A DNA stretch of 39,229 bases. It comes from CAYQQR01 sp964420035. GTDB taxonomy: Bacteria; Bacteroidota; Bacteroidia; Bacteroidales; SM23-62. Positions 31,031 through 39,229 of this stretch are shown here, one piece after another. The DNA is taken from positions 1-39,229 of the forward strand of contig CAYQQR010000040.1 in assembly GCA_964420035.1 (NCBI GenBank). Direction: 5' to 3'. The notes below the pieces were generated by a model. The model saw only the letters and a list, made by a program, of their open reading frames with translations. It did not search any database and was not told the origin of the DNA. The translations under genes were made by a program, and so were the position numbers. Every line of letters starts with the position of its first letter. Within the stretch, counting starts at the first letter, position 1.

Positions 31031-32362
31031 ATGAAAGAAAAAAGAGCCCGATACATACGGTTTTTCATGGTTGCACTCGTCTACTCCCTTTTTGTCCTAT
31101 GGCTCAAGTTGGAATGGCTCCTGCTGGGAAACCTGGTCCTGTTCGACCTGACGGTAACAAAAAAAGTGCCCTGGACTCTCTGGAGAAGGTGGACCCGTAA
31201 AAATCAAAAGATCACCAATTTCTTTGAATGGCTCAACGCGATCCTGATCGCCCTGGTAGTGGTCATCGGCATTCGGCACCTGTTCATCGAGGCTTTCACC
31301 ATCCCCTCCCCGTCCATGGAAAGAACCCTGTTGACAGGTGATTATCTTTTTGTAAGCAAGATCAGCTACGGACCTAAACTTCCGAATACCCCCGTTGCTT
31401 TTCCCTTTACCCACAATACCCTGCCCTTCACGGAATGGACGAAATCTTACGTTGCTTCGGTCCAGTGGCCCTATAACCGTCTGAAAGGATTGGGAAGGAT
31501 CAAGCGGAACCAGGTCATGGTCTTCAATTTCCCTGAAGGAGATACAGTGGTTCATCAGTTCCCGGATCAAAGCTATTACAACCTTATCAGAAACTACGGC
31601 CGCAATACCATCCTGAGCCAGTATGACTATACCGTCCGGCCTGTCGATAAGAAGGATAACTATATAAAGCGCTGTGTGGGTCTCCCGGGAGACACGGTCA
31701 TGATTCGCAAAGGTTCGGTCTATGTAAACGGGAATATGCTCAGTGATTCACCGGGTGTACAGCATCACTATTACGTCCGGGTCAATGGAGAAAACGACCG
31801 GGCCCTGTTCGACAGCCTCGGTATTGCTATTCCCGAAAGAAAATTCGATGTCCGGACATCCAGCTATATTCTGCCTCTCACGCGGGCCATGGCAGATAAA
31901 CTTTCAGGCAATGAACGCGTTGAATCGATTCAGAAACTGGAAAATACCAATACCAGGATCTCCTACAAGAACGTTTTCCCGTACGACCGGCATTTTCAGT
32001 GGACCGAGGATCATTACGGGCCGCTGGTCCTACCCGCTAAAGGTGCAAAGGTGGCCATAAATAAAAATAATCTACCTTTATACAGGCGTATTATTGATTG
32101 CTATGAAGGGGACCGTTTACAGCTCAGGGACAGTACGATCCTTATAAACGGGGAACCGGCAGAAACCTATGAATTCAAGATGGATTACTATTTCGTGCTG
32201 GGTGACAATCGCCATAATTCCTCGGATTCGCGCCACTGGGGATTCGTACCGGAAGATCATATAGTTGGAAAAGCTGTTTTCCTGTGGTTATCCCTGGAAC
32301 AAAATAACGACTCTTTTTTCCGGCGCTTACGCTGGGAACGAATGTTTAAACCTATAACATGA
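31031..32362 (+). CDS. lepB: Signal peptidase I (first of two)
   Basis: Cleaves signal peptides at the outer face of the inner membrane. The 443-residue protein has two N-terminal hydrophobic segments (about 10-40 and 68-82), then the catalytic box IPSPSMERTL with Ser95, the Lys box DNYIKRCVGLPGD with Lys214, and the terminal box GDNRHNSSDSRHWGFVPEDH. It is longer than the proteobacterial enzyme because of inserts between these boxes, as is usual in Bacteroidota. It starts 13 nt after dapB, and its TGA overlaps the next gene's ATG (ATGA). It shares about the same domain layout with that gene, so the pair arose by duplication. Confidence 0.93.
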   Translation: MKEKRARYIRFFMVALVYSLFVLWLKLEWLLLGNLVLFDLTVTKKVPWTLWRRWTRKNQKITNFFEWLNAILIALVVVIGIRHLFIEAFTIPSPSMERTLLTGDYLFVSKISYGPKLPNTPVAFPFTHNTLPFTEWTKSYVASVQWPYNRLKGLGRIKRNQVMVFNFPEGDTVVHQFPDQSYYNLIRNYGRNTILSQYDYTVRPVDKKDNYIKRCVGLPGDTVMIRKGSVYVNGNMLSDSPGVQHHYYVRVNGENDRALFDSLGIAIPERKFDVRTSSYILPLTRAMADKLSGNERVESIQKLENTNTRISYKNVFPYDRHFQWTEDHYGPLVLPAKGAKVAINKNNLPLYRRIIDCYEGDRLQLRDSTILINGEPAETYEFKMDYYFVLGDNRHNSSDSRHWGFVPEDHIVGKAVFLWLSLEQNNDSFFRRLRWERMFKPIT

Positions 32363-33753
32363 AGAAGATCATTGCCTTTTTGCGCGACAAGTATTTCAGA
32401 TTCGGCCTGGCTACAGCCATTTATATACTCTTTGTGATCTGGCTCGGGAACTATTGGTTCTTTCTCGGAATTCCCATTATCTATGATGTATACATCAGTA
32501 AAAAGGTCAACTGGACCTTCTGGAAAAAAAGGGACCGGAAGAACCCTGCCTGGATCGAATGGCTGGATGCCCTAATCTTCGCCGTGGTTGCCGTGACCCT
32601 GATCAATATTTTTCTGTTGCAGAACTATAAGATACCAACCCCCTCAATGGAAAAGACCTTATTGGTAGGAGATCACCTCTATGTCAGCAAGGTCGCCTAC
32701 GGACCGAAGATACCGAATACTCCCCTCACCTTCCCTTTCACCCAGAACAGGATGCCCCTCATCGGCGGGAAGTCCTACCTGGAATGGATCCAATTGCCCT
32801 ACAAAAGGTTGGCCGGTTTCGGAGCGGTACAGAGAAACGACATCGTTGTTTTCAACTTTCCGGCCGGGGATACGGTAGTACTCCAAAACCCGGCACAGAG
32901 TTTCAATCATATCATTAGGGATAATGCCTACAGTTTGATGCTTCGGGATAACAACCCGGATAATAAAAGCTGGGAAGACTACCTGGCCGCTTCCCGGCAG
33001 ATGGTGATCAATAATTATGATATCGAGGTCCGCCCTGTCGACCGCAGGGATAATTATATCAAACGCTGCGTGGCCATACCGGGAGATACCCTGCATATCG
33101 TGAAATCCGAGATCTTCGTGAACGGCATTCGGCAGGAATTCCCGCCCACCATTCAGCATGAGTATACCATCCTCACCAACGGAACCCCTATCAATCCCAA
33201 AGCTTTTGAAAGAATGGGTATCGCGGGGGCCGATATTTCCATTGGTCAGAATTATACCTATTCCCTGCCCCTTTCTGAAGATAATGCAGAGAAGATCTCA
33301 AAATTCAACAACGTGGGTTCCGTACAGAAATATGAATCCCCTGCCGGGCAATATAATTTCCAGATTTTTCCGCATGATCGCGGGTACCCTTGGACCCTGG
33401 ACCATTTTGGTCCCCTCTACATACCGGCAAAAGGTGATTCCATAAGAATCGACAGCAGTAATATTTCCTTCTACAAGCGTATTATTGATGCCTACGAAAA
33501 ACATGACCTTGAGATCAGGGGGGGTCATATCTTCATTGATGATGAGCCCCGGGATTACTATATTATTGAAATGGACTACTACTTCATGATGGGAGACAAC
33601 CGGCACCGTTCAGCCGATTCGAGATACTGGGGTTTTGTACCGGAAGATCATATTCTGGGAAAACCAAAATTCATCTGGCTGTCCATTGACAAGGAAAAAA
33701 ACTTCCTGGGCAAGATCCGGTTTAAAAGATTTTTTATGTCGGCCGACCGCTAA
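32359..33753 (+). CDS. lepB: Signal peptidase I (second of two)
   Basis: A 464-residue paralogue of the preceding gene. Two membrane segments (about 14-44 and 70-88) are followed by KIPTPSMEKTLL with catalytic Ser96, DNYIKRCVAIPGD with Lys235, and GDNRHRSADSRYWGFVPEDH. All catalytic boxes are intact in both copies, so neither is a decoy by sequence. The main difference is a longer insert between the Ser and Lys boxes here (about residues 185-220). The ATG at 32359 overlaps the previous stop by four bases. It is convergent with the polyferredoxin gene, with one base between their stop codons. Confidence 0.93.
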   Translation: MKKIIAFLRDKYFRFGLATAIYILFVIWLGNYWFFLGIPIIYDVYISKKVNWTFWKKRDRKNPAWIEWLDALIFAVVAVTLINIFLLQNYKIPTPSMEKTLLVGDHLYVSKVAYGPKIPNTPLTFPFTQNRMPLIGGKSYLEWIQLPYKRLAGFGAVQRNDIVVFNFPAGDTVVLQNPAQSFNHIIRDNAYSLMLRDNNPDNKSWEDYLAASRQMVINNYDIEVRPVDRRDNYIKRCVAIPGDTLHIVKSEIFVNGIRQEFPPTIQHEYTILTNGTPINPKAFERMGIAGADISIGQNYTYSLPLSEDNAEKISKFNNVGSVQKYESPAGQYNFQIFPHDRGYPWTLDHFGPLYIPAKGDSIRIDSSNISFYKRIIDAYEKHDLEIRGGHIFIDDEPRDYYIIEMDYYFMMGDNRHRSADSRYWGFVPEDHILGKPKFIWLSIDKEKNFLGKIRFKRFFMSADR

Positions 33754-33754
33754 A

Positions 33755-35320
33755 CTAAAAAGGAAAGTCCTCCTCCATATCGGGTTGTTCCAACTTCTCC
33801 TCATCCGGTTCCCTGGCTGTCTGATGAATCTCATTTCCGTCCACGTAAATGGCTTTATAGGGTATGGTGGGACAGGCATATTCACAGGCACCGCAACCAA
33901 CGCAGATATCTTCATCCACTTCGGGAATGGTCAAACCCTTGATATAAGGCACCATTTTAACGGCCTGGGTGGGACAATGCTCCGAACAGGATCCGCAGGC
34001 CGTGTTCTCCGTATAAACGATGCAGTTCTCCTGCACAAACTGTACCCTCCCGATCTGAACGGTTTTCTTGGCTTCCTTGCTGATCTCAAGGATAGCCCCG
34101 GTGGGACAGACTTCGCTGCATTTAATGCATTCGAAATTGCAATAATTCGTATGGTAATCCATGTGCGGCTGCATAAAGCCCTTCAGGCCGTATTCCAGCA
34201 TGGAAGGTTGTAATACCTGGGTGGGACAAACACTGACGCAAAGGTGGCAGGCGGTACAACTTTCGTTGAAATGTTTGATACTCAGGGATCCGGGTGGAGA
34301 GACCGGGAAGTTTTTATCTTCAGGAATGGTGGTGGGCTTTTCATTGCGGATGTCATTTTCAGCCATCAGCTTCTTGGAACCTGTGAAAAAAGCCGCCAGA
34401 AGCAGGAAGCTCTTTGAAAAAAAGGAGCGTCTTTCCCGGTCATTTTGAACGGGATCCTTATGTACCTTCCATGCAGGAATATATTTGATGCTGAAACTTT
34501 CACAGCTCCTGATGCAATTGTAGCAGGCCACACACCTGGAAAAATCGATGGTTCTTTCTTTAAGACTGATGCATTCCGACTTGCAGACAGCCGAACAATT
34601 ACCGCAAAGGGTGCACTCATCCTTATCGATCCTGATCCGGAACAGGGATCTCCTGGAGATCAAACCCAGCAGGGTTCCCACCGGGCAAATGGTATTGCAG
34701 AATAGCCTTCCCCGCTTGCCGGCCATCCAGCCGAGCAAGCCCAGCAAGAAGACCGGGAAGATCAATGTGGCCCATTTTACGGGTTTGGGATCGACCCTGT
34801 AAAGAAAATACATGTCCCACTTTTCAAGAAATCCTGTAAGAAGGTTGTTGGTATGAATGGCCAGGGGCCTGAACAGGTCGGAAAAGATCCTGCCGAAATT
34901 GCTGTAGGGATCGAGTAAACCGATCACCAAACCGGTGCCCAGGAACATCGAAAGTACCGCGATCCCCAGAAAACCGTAACGCCAAACATTCAGTGCCTGC
35001 TTAAAGCGATACCTTTTTCTTTTCCTGAACCACATGCCCGTCCTGGAAATGATATCCTGGAAAATACCCAGGGGACAAAGGGTGGAACAATACACCCGGC
35101 CGAACAGCGCTGTGAGAAGAATGACCAGGAAAAAGCCTATGCCTGCCAGACTGAGGGTGGCAATGAATTTTAAGAGGGAGGGTACGAACTGTACGAACAA
35201 AGTATCCCCGCTGATGCGACCCGGAATGGTATCCCGGAAATCGATAAACAGGAATGCCAGAAATAACAACACCACCAGGGATAGGACCACCCTGATCCAC
35301 TTCAGCTGATACTGGAACAT
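33755..35320 (-). CDS. NapH/NapG-like membrane polyferredoxin with internal twin-arginine-like segment
   Basis: A 521-residue iron-sulfur membrane protein. Residues 1-215 resemble NapH/YccM: hydrophobic helices (about 10-26, 50-73, 115-135, 183-199) and two CxxxCP motifs, CSTLCPLG (78-85) and CNTICPVG (208-215). Two ferredoxin-type clusters follow (CTLCGNCSAVC from 236, CVACYNCIRSC from 263). Then RERRSFFSKSFLLLAAFF (295-312) looks like an internal twin-arginine signal or anchor. Four more cluster motifs follow (CTACHLCVSVCP, CNFECIKCSEVCP, CGSCSEHCP, CVGCGACEYACP). This reads as a NapH-NapG-type fusion, probably an electron conduit from quinol. The partner oxidoreductase is unknown. It lies 3 nt after the DUF362 gene. 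Confidence 0.85.
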   Translation of the reverse strand: MFQYQLKWIRVVLSLVVLLFLAFLFIDFRDTIPGRISGDTLFVQFVPSLLKFIATLSLAGIGFFLVILLTALFGRVYCSTLCPLGIFQDIISRTGMWFRKRKRYRFKQALNVWRYGFLGIAVLSMFLGTGLVIGLLDPYSNFGRIFSDLFRPLAIHTNNLLTGFLEKWDMYFLYRVDPKPVKWATLIFPVFLLGLLGWMAGKRGRLFCNTICPVGTLLGLISRRSLFRIRIDKDECTLCGNCSAVCKSECISLKERTIDFSRCVACYNCIRSCESFSIKYIPAWKVHKDPVQNDRERRSFFSKSFLLLAAFFTGSKKLMAENDIRNEKPTTIPEDKNFPVSPPGSLSIKHFNESCTACHLCVSVCPTQVLQPSMLEYGLKGFMQPHMDYHTNYCNFECIKCSEVCPTGAILEISKEAKKTVQIGRVQFVQENCIVYTENTACGSCSEHCPTQAVKMVPYIKGLTIPEVDEDICVGCGACEYACPTIPYKAIYVDGNEIHQTAREPDEEKLEQPDMEEDFPF

Positions 35321-35323
35321 GGA

Positions 35324-36244
35324 TTAGATCTTAATTCTGTCAATATTCAGCTTGGAAAGATCGCTAACCCCGGCGTTGAGGGCCTTGGCCTTGTTGATAT
35401 AGCCCACCTGGCCGGGTTCCTTGCCGAACAACTTGATCGCCGCCACGTCTGCAGCCAGTATATCGGTGGACAGGATCTGGGATTTCATGGTTACCACGTC
35501 GTTAACGCTCACCCCGCGCGGACCGTTCCTTTTCATCACACGATAGGCATCCACCACGTTCAGATCGGGTTGCCTGAAAGTGGTGAAATCGGCGATGCAC
35601 TGGTGCAAGTCGTTGGCATGCCAGTAGCGCCGGTCCCACACGATGCCCATCAGGTTCTTCATGGCCACGGTCATGCTTGCACCACCATGATTTTTGAGTA
35701 CGGGTACATTGATGAATACATCCGATTCCAGGACCAGTTCATGGACTTTGGCTTTTTTAAGCTTGACGCCCCCGGGAATATCCACCTCATGGTAATATTT
35801 TTCACTGTTACCGGTTACCACGGTGGCACCGGCATCCTTTGCAGCCTTTTCTATTCCTGAATTTTTATAGCAACGGGTCCAGGTATTACAGGTATGGTCG
35901 AATACATAAACCTCCTTTGCTCCTGCAGATATACAATGCGCTGCAATTCTGCCCACGAGCCTGGGATTGGTATCGGCGGCGCGCTCAGGCGTGGAATCCC
36001 ATCCGATATTGGGCTTGACCACCACGGTTTGGTTGGTTTTGACAAAGTTTCTTATGCCTCCCAACGATTGAATGGCCCTGTCGAACATGGCATCCGCTTC
36101 ACCTCCCCTGATGGCCACCATATCATAAGCGGCCGAGGAAGTCTTTTCCCCTGCCATCAATTTCCGGTAAGGCAGCAGAGTGAATGCCGCCCCGGCAGCC
36201 AATCCGGCAGAAACTGATTTATTAAGAAAATCCCTTCTTTTCAT
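35324..36244 (-). CDS. Tat-exported DUF362 protein
   Basis: A 306-residue DUF362-family protein. The N-terminus MKRRDFLNKS followed by a hydrophobic AGLAAGAAFTLLP is a twin-arginine signal, so the folded protein is exported. The DUF362 body has VVVKPNIGWDSTPE, a DHTCNTWTRC segment, INVPVLKNHGGASMTVAMKN and a NLMGIVWDR stretch. No ferredoxin domain is attached, unlike some relatives. Just downstream lies the polyferredoxin gene (3 nt apart), suggesting the two work together in an extracytoplasmic redox reaction. The substrate is unknown. It is divergent from larC; the 201-nt spacer has no other gene. Confidence 0.82.
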   Translation of the reverse strand: MKRRDFLNKSVSAGLAAGAAFTLLPYRKLMAGEKTSSAAYDMVAIRGGEADAMFDRAIQSLGGIRNFVKTNQTVVVKPNIGWDSTPERAADTNPRLVGRIAAHCISAGAKEVYVFDHTCNTWTRCYKNSGIEKAAKDAGATVVTGNSEKYYHEVDIPGGVKLKKAKVHELVLESDVFINVPVLKNHGGASMTVAMKNLMGIVWDRRYWHANDLHQCIADFTTFRQPDLNVVDAYRVMKRNGPRGVSVNDVVTMKSQILSTDILAADVAAIKLFGKEPGQVGYINKAKALNAGVSDLSKLNIDRIKI

Positions 36245-36414
36245 AATCCGTGTTGAAATATGTTTATATCTATATATGAAACGAAATTAGTACAAAAAGT
36301 ATGCAAGAAAGAGGCTTTTTCGTCGGGATATACTTAAATATAATTTGTCTAAATAATGAGCCTGCTTCCTCCCGTACATCCAACCCGGATTTAGCGAAAT
36401 GACGGGAAATAAAT

Positions 36415-36422
36415 TATCTTTA
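36415..36422 (+). promoter_or_regulatory. Candidate larC promoter
   Basis: TATCTTTA matches TAnnTTTG except for the last base and lies 24 nt before the larC GTG. It is in the 201-nt spacer between divergent larC and the DUF362 gene, which is otherwise AT-rich and featureless. Confidence 0.3.
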
Positions 36423-36445
36423 CCCTCCTATAAAATCATCAGACA

Positions 36446-37639
36446 GTGCGTATTTTATATTACGATTGTTTTGCAGGGATATCGGGGGATATGCACCTGG
36501 GAGCCATGATCGGCCTGGGGATGGACCCCGGACTCCTTCGTTCCGGGCTGAAACGTTTGAACCTGGAGGGGTACAGCCTGGAAATAAAAAAGGATCAGCG
36601 CAGGGGTATCGAAGGGACCCGGGTCCGGGTTCATCTTGAAGATCAAAAAAAAGGCTCCGGACATCAGCCACACAGGCATCTTTCCGACATTGAGAAGATC
36701 ATTAAGGACAGCGGGCTGAGCCAGGGGTTGGTTGACAGAAGCATGAAGATGTTCCGCCTGATCGCTGAGGCGGAAGCCAGGATCCACGGAATGTCCGTTG
36801 AAGAAGTGCACTTCCATGAAGTAGGCGCTATCGATTCCATCGTGGACATCGTAGGGGCAGCCATCTGCATTGAGCATTTTAAACCGGACCGGATCATCGC
36901 TTCCCCGGTTGAGCTGGGAAGCGGTATGGTGAAATGTGCCCATGGCACCTTCCCGGTTCCTGCCCCGGCAACCGCCGAGATCCTGAAAGGGGTTCCTGTC
37001 AAAACAGGCGGGGTCAAATACGAAGCCACCACCCCCACCGGGGCGGCCATCCTTAAAGCAAATGCAGATGAATTCTCTGATAAACAGGATTTTACAATAT
37101 CCAAAACCGCGTACGGCCTGGGCCATTACGACACCGAAGTGCCCAATGTATTGCGGCTGCTACTGGCGGATACCACTGATTTGACAACGGAGAAAGCTTT
37201 CGTGGTGGAATGCAATATCGACGACATGAACCCGGAAGTTTATGGTTTCGTCATGGACGAACTCTTCGATGCCGGGGCGGATGATGTCTACTTCACTTCC
37301 ATCATCATGAAAAAAGCAAGGCCGGCCATCAAGCTCAGTGCACTGGTCCGGCAGAAGGACCTTAACAAGGTTCAGCAGGTACTGCTCACCCAGACCACCA
37401 CCCTGGGTTTAAGAACCTACACGGTCGATAAGATCATGATGAAACGGGCCTACAGAAAAATAGAAACGCCCCTGGGAGAAGTGCGGGTCAAGACCGCTTA
37501 CCTGGATGGCAAGCTCCTGAAGCAAAAACCGGAATATGAGGATTGCATCCGGATCGCGAGGGACAAAAAAATGAATATCAGTGCCGTATATAAAGAAATA
37601 GAACGATATATTAATTCGGATCAAGATAGAGGAAACTGA
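36446..37639 (+). CDS. larC: Nickel-pincer cofactor biosynthesis protein LarC
   Basis: Inserts nickel into the pincer nucleotide that LarA-family enzymes use. The 397-residue protein starts RILYYDCFAGISGDM, as in LarC. It has a HFHEVGAIDSIVDIVG block, a TPTGAAIL motif and the C-terminal domain start CNIDDMNPEVYG. A His-rich HQPHRHLSD segment (about residues 71-79) could bind metal. It is one continuous frame, unlike the Lactobacillus gene, which needs a programmed frameshift between its two halves. The start is GTG at 36446; no ATG is near. It is 2 nt before larB. It explains how the LarA-like enzyme at 17118-18410 could be activated. Confidence 0.93.
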   Translation: MRILYYDCFAGISGDMHLGAMIGLGMDPGLLRSGLKRLNLEGYSLEIKKDQRRGIEGTRVRVHLEDQKKGSGHQPHRHLSDIEKIIKDSGLSQGLVDRSMKMFRLIAEAEARIHGMSVEEVHFHEVGAIDSIVDIVGAAICIEHFKPDRIIASPVELGSGMVKCAHGTFPVPAPATAEILKGVPVKTGGVKYEATTPTGAAILKANADEFSDKQDFTISKTAYGLGHYDTEVPNVLRLLLADTTDLTTEKAFVVECNIDDMNPEVYGFVMDELFDAGADDVYFTSIIMKKARPAIKLSALVRQKDLNKVQQVLLTQTTTLGLRTYTVDKIMMKRAYRKIETPLGEVRVKTAYLDGKLLKQKPEYEDCIRIARDKKMNISAVYKEIERYINSDQDRGN

Positions 37640-37641
37640 AA

Positions 37642-38388
37642 ATGACCAGTGAAGAGATCATAAAGATCCTGAAATCGGTCCACGAGGGGAAGACCACCCC
37701 CGGGGATGCCCTGGTGAAGCTAAGGGAACTGCCTTTCACCGACCTGGGTCATACCAAGCTGGATAACCACCGGGAGATCCGGACCGGCTATCCCGAAGTG
37801 GTGTTTTGTGAGGGAAAAACACCGGAGCAGGTGGCAGAGATCATCCGCATCATGGATGGCAAGGAAGCCAACATCCTGGCCACCCGTGCCTCGATGGACA
37901 CCTATGATGCCGTAAAATTGGCCGTTCCGGCTGCAGAATACAACAAGCCGGCCCGGACCATCACCATTCGCAAGAAAGAGGTTCCGCTTTCCAAAACCTA
38001 CATCAGCGTGGTTACCGCCGGTACCTCCGACATACCGGTTGCGGAAGAAGCCGCGGTAACCGCGGAAATATTCAACAACAGGGTGGAAAGAATATTCGAT
38101 GTGGGCGTGGCCGGCATTCACCGGCTCTACAGCAAACTGGACGTCATCAGGAAGGCCCGCGTGGTGGTGGTCGCTGCCGGCATGGAAGGAGCCCTGCCCA
38201 GTATCGTGGGCGGACTGGTGGATAAGCCCGTCATCGCCGTTCCCACCAGCGTGGGTTACGGGGCCAGTTTTCACGGACTGGCAGCCCTGTTGGGCATGCT
38301 CACCAGTTGTGCCAGCGGCGTAAGCGTTGTGAACATTGACAACGGTTTCGGCGCCGGCTATATGGCCTCCATGATCAATAAACTCTGA
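37642..38388 (+). CDS. larB: Nickel-pincer cofactor biosynthesis protein LarB
   Basis: Carboxylates and hydrolyses nicotinic acid adenine dinucleotide, the first step of pincer nucleotide synthesis. The 248-residue protein has the N-terminal region with DNHREIRTGYPEVVFCEGKT, then a PurE-like C-terminal domain: VVTAGTSDIPVAEEA, DVGVAGIHRL, VVAAGMEGALPSIVGGL and AVPTSVGYGASFHG. Length is normal. It lies directly behind larC (2 nt). The sulfur transferase LarE, also needed, is not in the window and must be encoded elsewhere. Confidence 0.93.
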   Translation: MTSEEIIKILKSVHEGKTTPGDALVKLRELPFTDLGHTKLDNHREIRTGYPEVVFCEGKTPEQVAEIIRIMDGKEANILATRASMDTYDAVKLAVPAAEYNKPARTITIRKKEVPLSKTYISVVTAGTSDIPVAEEAAVTAEIFNNRVERIFDVGVAGIHRLYSKLDVIRKARVVVVAAGMEGALPSIVGGLVDKPVIAVPTSVGYGASFHGLAALLGMLTSCASGVSVVNIDNGFGAGYMASMINKL

Positions 38389-38396
38389 GGAAGCTT

Positions 38397-39032
38397 ATGT
38401 CGCGGGATGTTGTGCTGCTACCGGCCGCTTATCTTGGACCCGTTCAATACTACAGCAAGTTTGCCCGTTATTCCCCCGTCCTGATCGAACAATACGATCA
38501 TTACAACAAACAGTCCTACAGGAACCGGTGCCGGTTGCTGGGGGTCAACGGACCGGTAGATCTGAGTATCCCTGTTCAGAATATACACGGGGAAAAGCCG
38601 GTTTTAAAAGATGTATTAATCGATTACGGAAGGAAATGGCAAAAAGTTCACTGGCGGACCATCACTTCTTCCTACAATAAATCTTCCTTCTTCGAATACT
38701 TTAAAGAGGATCTGGCTCCCTTTTACTTCAGGAAAGAAAAATATTTGCTCGACCTGAACCTGAAGCTGCATAAGTGGATCATGGCCTCTATACCCCTGGA
38801 GTGTCCCTGGAAGTTAACGGAGAGCTTTATGGATGATCCCGGTGCTATAGCCGATTACAGGGATAAGATCCATCCCAAGGTAGCCCCGGATGAGGACAAG
38901 GAATTCAACCCTGTCCCCTATTACCAGACCTTCTCGGAGAAACACCCTTTCATCCCGAATCTCAGTATCATCGACCTGCTGTTCAATATGGGGCCGGAGA
39001 CCCTCGATGTACTCAAAAATTCCGTTGTATAG
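38397..39032 (+). CDS. WbqC-family protein
   Basis: A 211-residue member of the WbqC-like family, whose biochemical role is not well defined; some members sit in glycan or O-antigen clusters. Visible family blocks are AYLGPVQYYSKF near the N-terminus, YNKQSYRNRCRLLG, LSIPV and a central YGRKWQKVHWRTITSSY. It starts 8 nt after larB and could be cotranscribed with it. In Bacteroidota, WbqC genes usually follow the dapB-lepB genes; here the redox and larCB genes lie between. Confidence 0.8.
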   Translation: MSRDVVLLPAAYLGPVQYYSKFARYSPVLIEQYDHYNKQSYRNRCRLLGVNGPVDLSIPVQNIHGEKPVLKDVLIDYGRKWQKVHWRTITSSYNKSSFFEYFKEDLAPFYFRKEKYLLDLNLKLHKWIMASIPLECPWKLTESFMDDPGAIADYRDKIHPKVAPDEDKEFNPVPYYQTFSEKHPFIPNLSIIDLLFNMGPETLDVLKNSVV

Positions 39033-39096
39033 AGGGCTTTTGCCCGGCTGCGCTGTAACTATGTTGCTCTTCTGCTCTTCTGCTTTTAAGCTACCT

Positions 39097-39229
39097 GTCT
39101 CAAGGTCTCGATGTCCCATCGTCTCGATGTCTCATCGTCTCGATGTCTCATCGTCTCGATGTCTCATCGTCTCTATGTCTCATCGTCTCGATGTCTCATC
39201 GTCTCGATGTCTCAAGGTCTCGATGTCTC
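39097..39229. repeat. 16-nt tandem repeat at window end
   Basis: Eight full copies and a partial ninth of a 16-nt unit, consensus GTCTCATCGTCTCGAT, running to the end of the window. Each unit is itself made of two related octamers (GTCTCATC, GTCTCGAT). Copies differ at few positions (CAAGG in the first and eighth, CCCATC in the second, CTCTAT in the fifth). No open frame of interest crosses it. It continues beyond the window, so its full length is unknown. Confidence 0.9.

Noticed and set aside
36455..37126. Minus-strand frame of 223 codons
   Set aside because: Shadow of larC, which is well supported by conserved blocks.
39097..39229. CRISPR array
   Set aside because: The unit is 16 nt and directly adjoining, with no spacers and no cas genes.

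Overview
The window looks like the chromosome of a member of Bacteroidota, probably an uncultivated or environmental lineage near Bacteroidales/Marinilabiliales. I infer this from TAnnTTTG-type promoter elements, mostly weak ribosome binding sites, a Y_Y_Y-type hybrid-kinase remnant, a GYDIA-type GHMP kinase, the dapB-lepB and thrS-infC-rpmI-rplT blocks, and a WbqC-family gene. I see no tRNA, rRNA, CRISPR array, transposase or phage gene.

Layout. (1) 132-1367: an SDR gene followed by an internally deleted sensor histidine kinase remnant. (2) 13329-1399, minus strand: a tightly packed ten-gene run. It starts with both subunits of methylcrotonyl-CoA carboxylase, methylglutaconyl-CoA hydratase and an acyl-CoA dehydrogenase. 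It continues with type 2 IPP isomerase, HMG-CoA reductase, two GHMP kinases and diphosphomevalonate decarboxylase, and ends after a 95-nt gap with a UbiA prenyltransferase. Neither HMG-CoA synthase nor HMG-CoA lyase is present. As arranged, leucine carbon would enter as isovaleryl-CoA, become HMG-CoA and go straight to isoprenoids. (3) 13534-14340: two small uncharacterised genes. (4) 14486-26340: a hexuronate locus. A LacI-type regulator heads a seven-gene minus-strand run (lacI, SDR-type fructuronate reductase, PFK-family kinase, HAD hydrolase, LarA-family nickel-pincer enzyme, pdxB, gnd). It is divergent from tagaturonate epimerase, uronate isomerase and a methyltransferase. The usual mannonate dehydratase, KDG kinase and KDPG aldolase are absent. 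The gene set suggests mannonate -> gluconate (LarA-like) -> 6-phosphogluconate (PFK-like) -> ribulose 5-phosphate (Gnd).

(5) 26341-27016: a degenerate stretch with a PA14-domain remnant and short repeats. (6) 27055-30187: thrS, infC (ATA start behind a strong Shine-Dalgarno sequence), rpmI and rplT, ending in a hairpin terminator. (7) 30298-33753: dapB and two tandem signal peptidase I genes. (8) 36244-33755, minus strand: a Tat-targeted DUF362 protein and a NapH/NapG-like polyferredoxin. (9) 36446-39032: larC and larB, which make the nickel-pincer cofactor that the LarA-like enzyme would need, then a WbqC-family gene. (10) 39097 to the end: a 16-nt tandem repeat.

The two most interesting systems are the leucine-to-mevalonate gene run and the nickel-dependent hexuronate-to-pentose-phosphate route. 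Both are inferences from gene content and motifs. No database search was possible.
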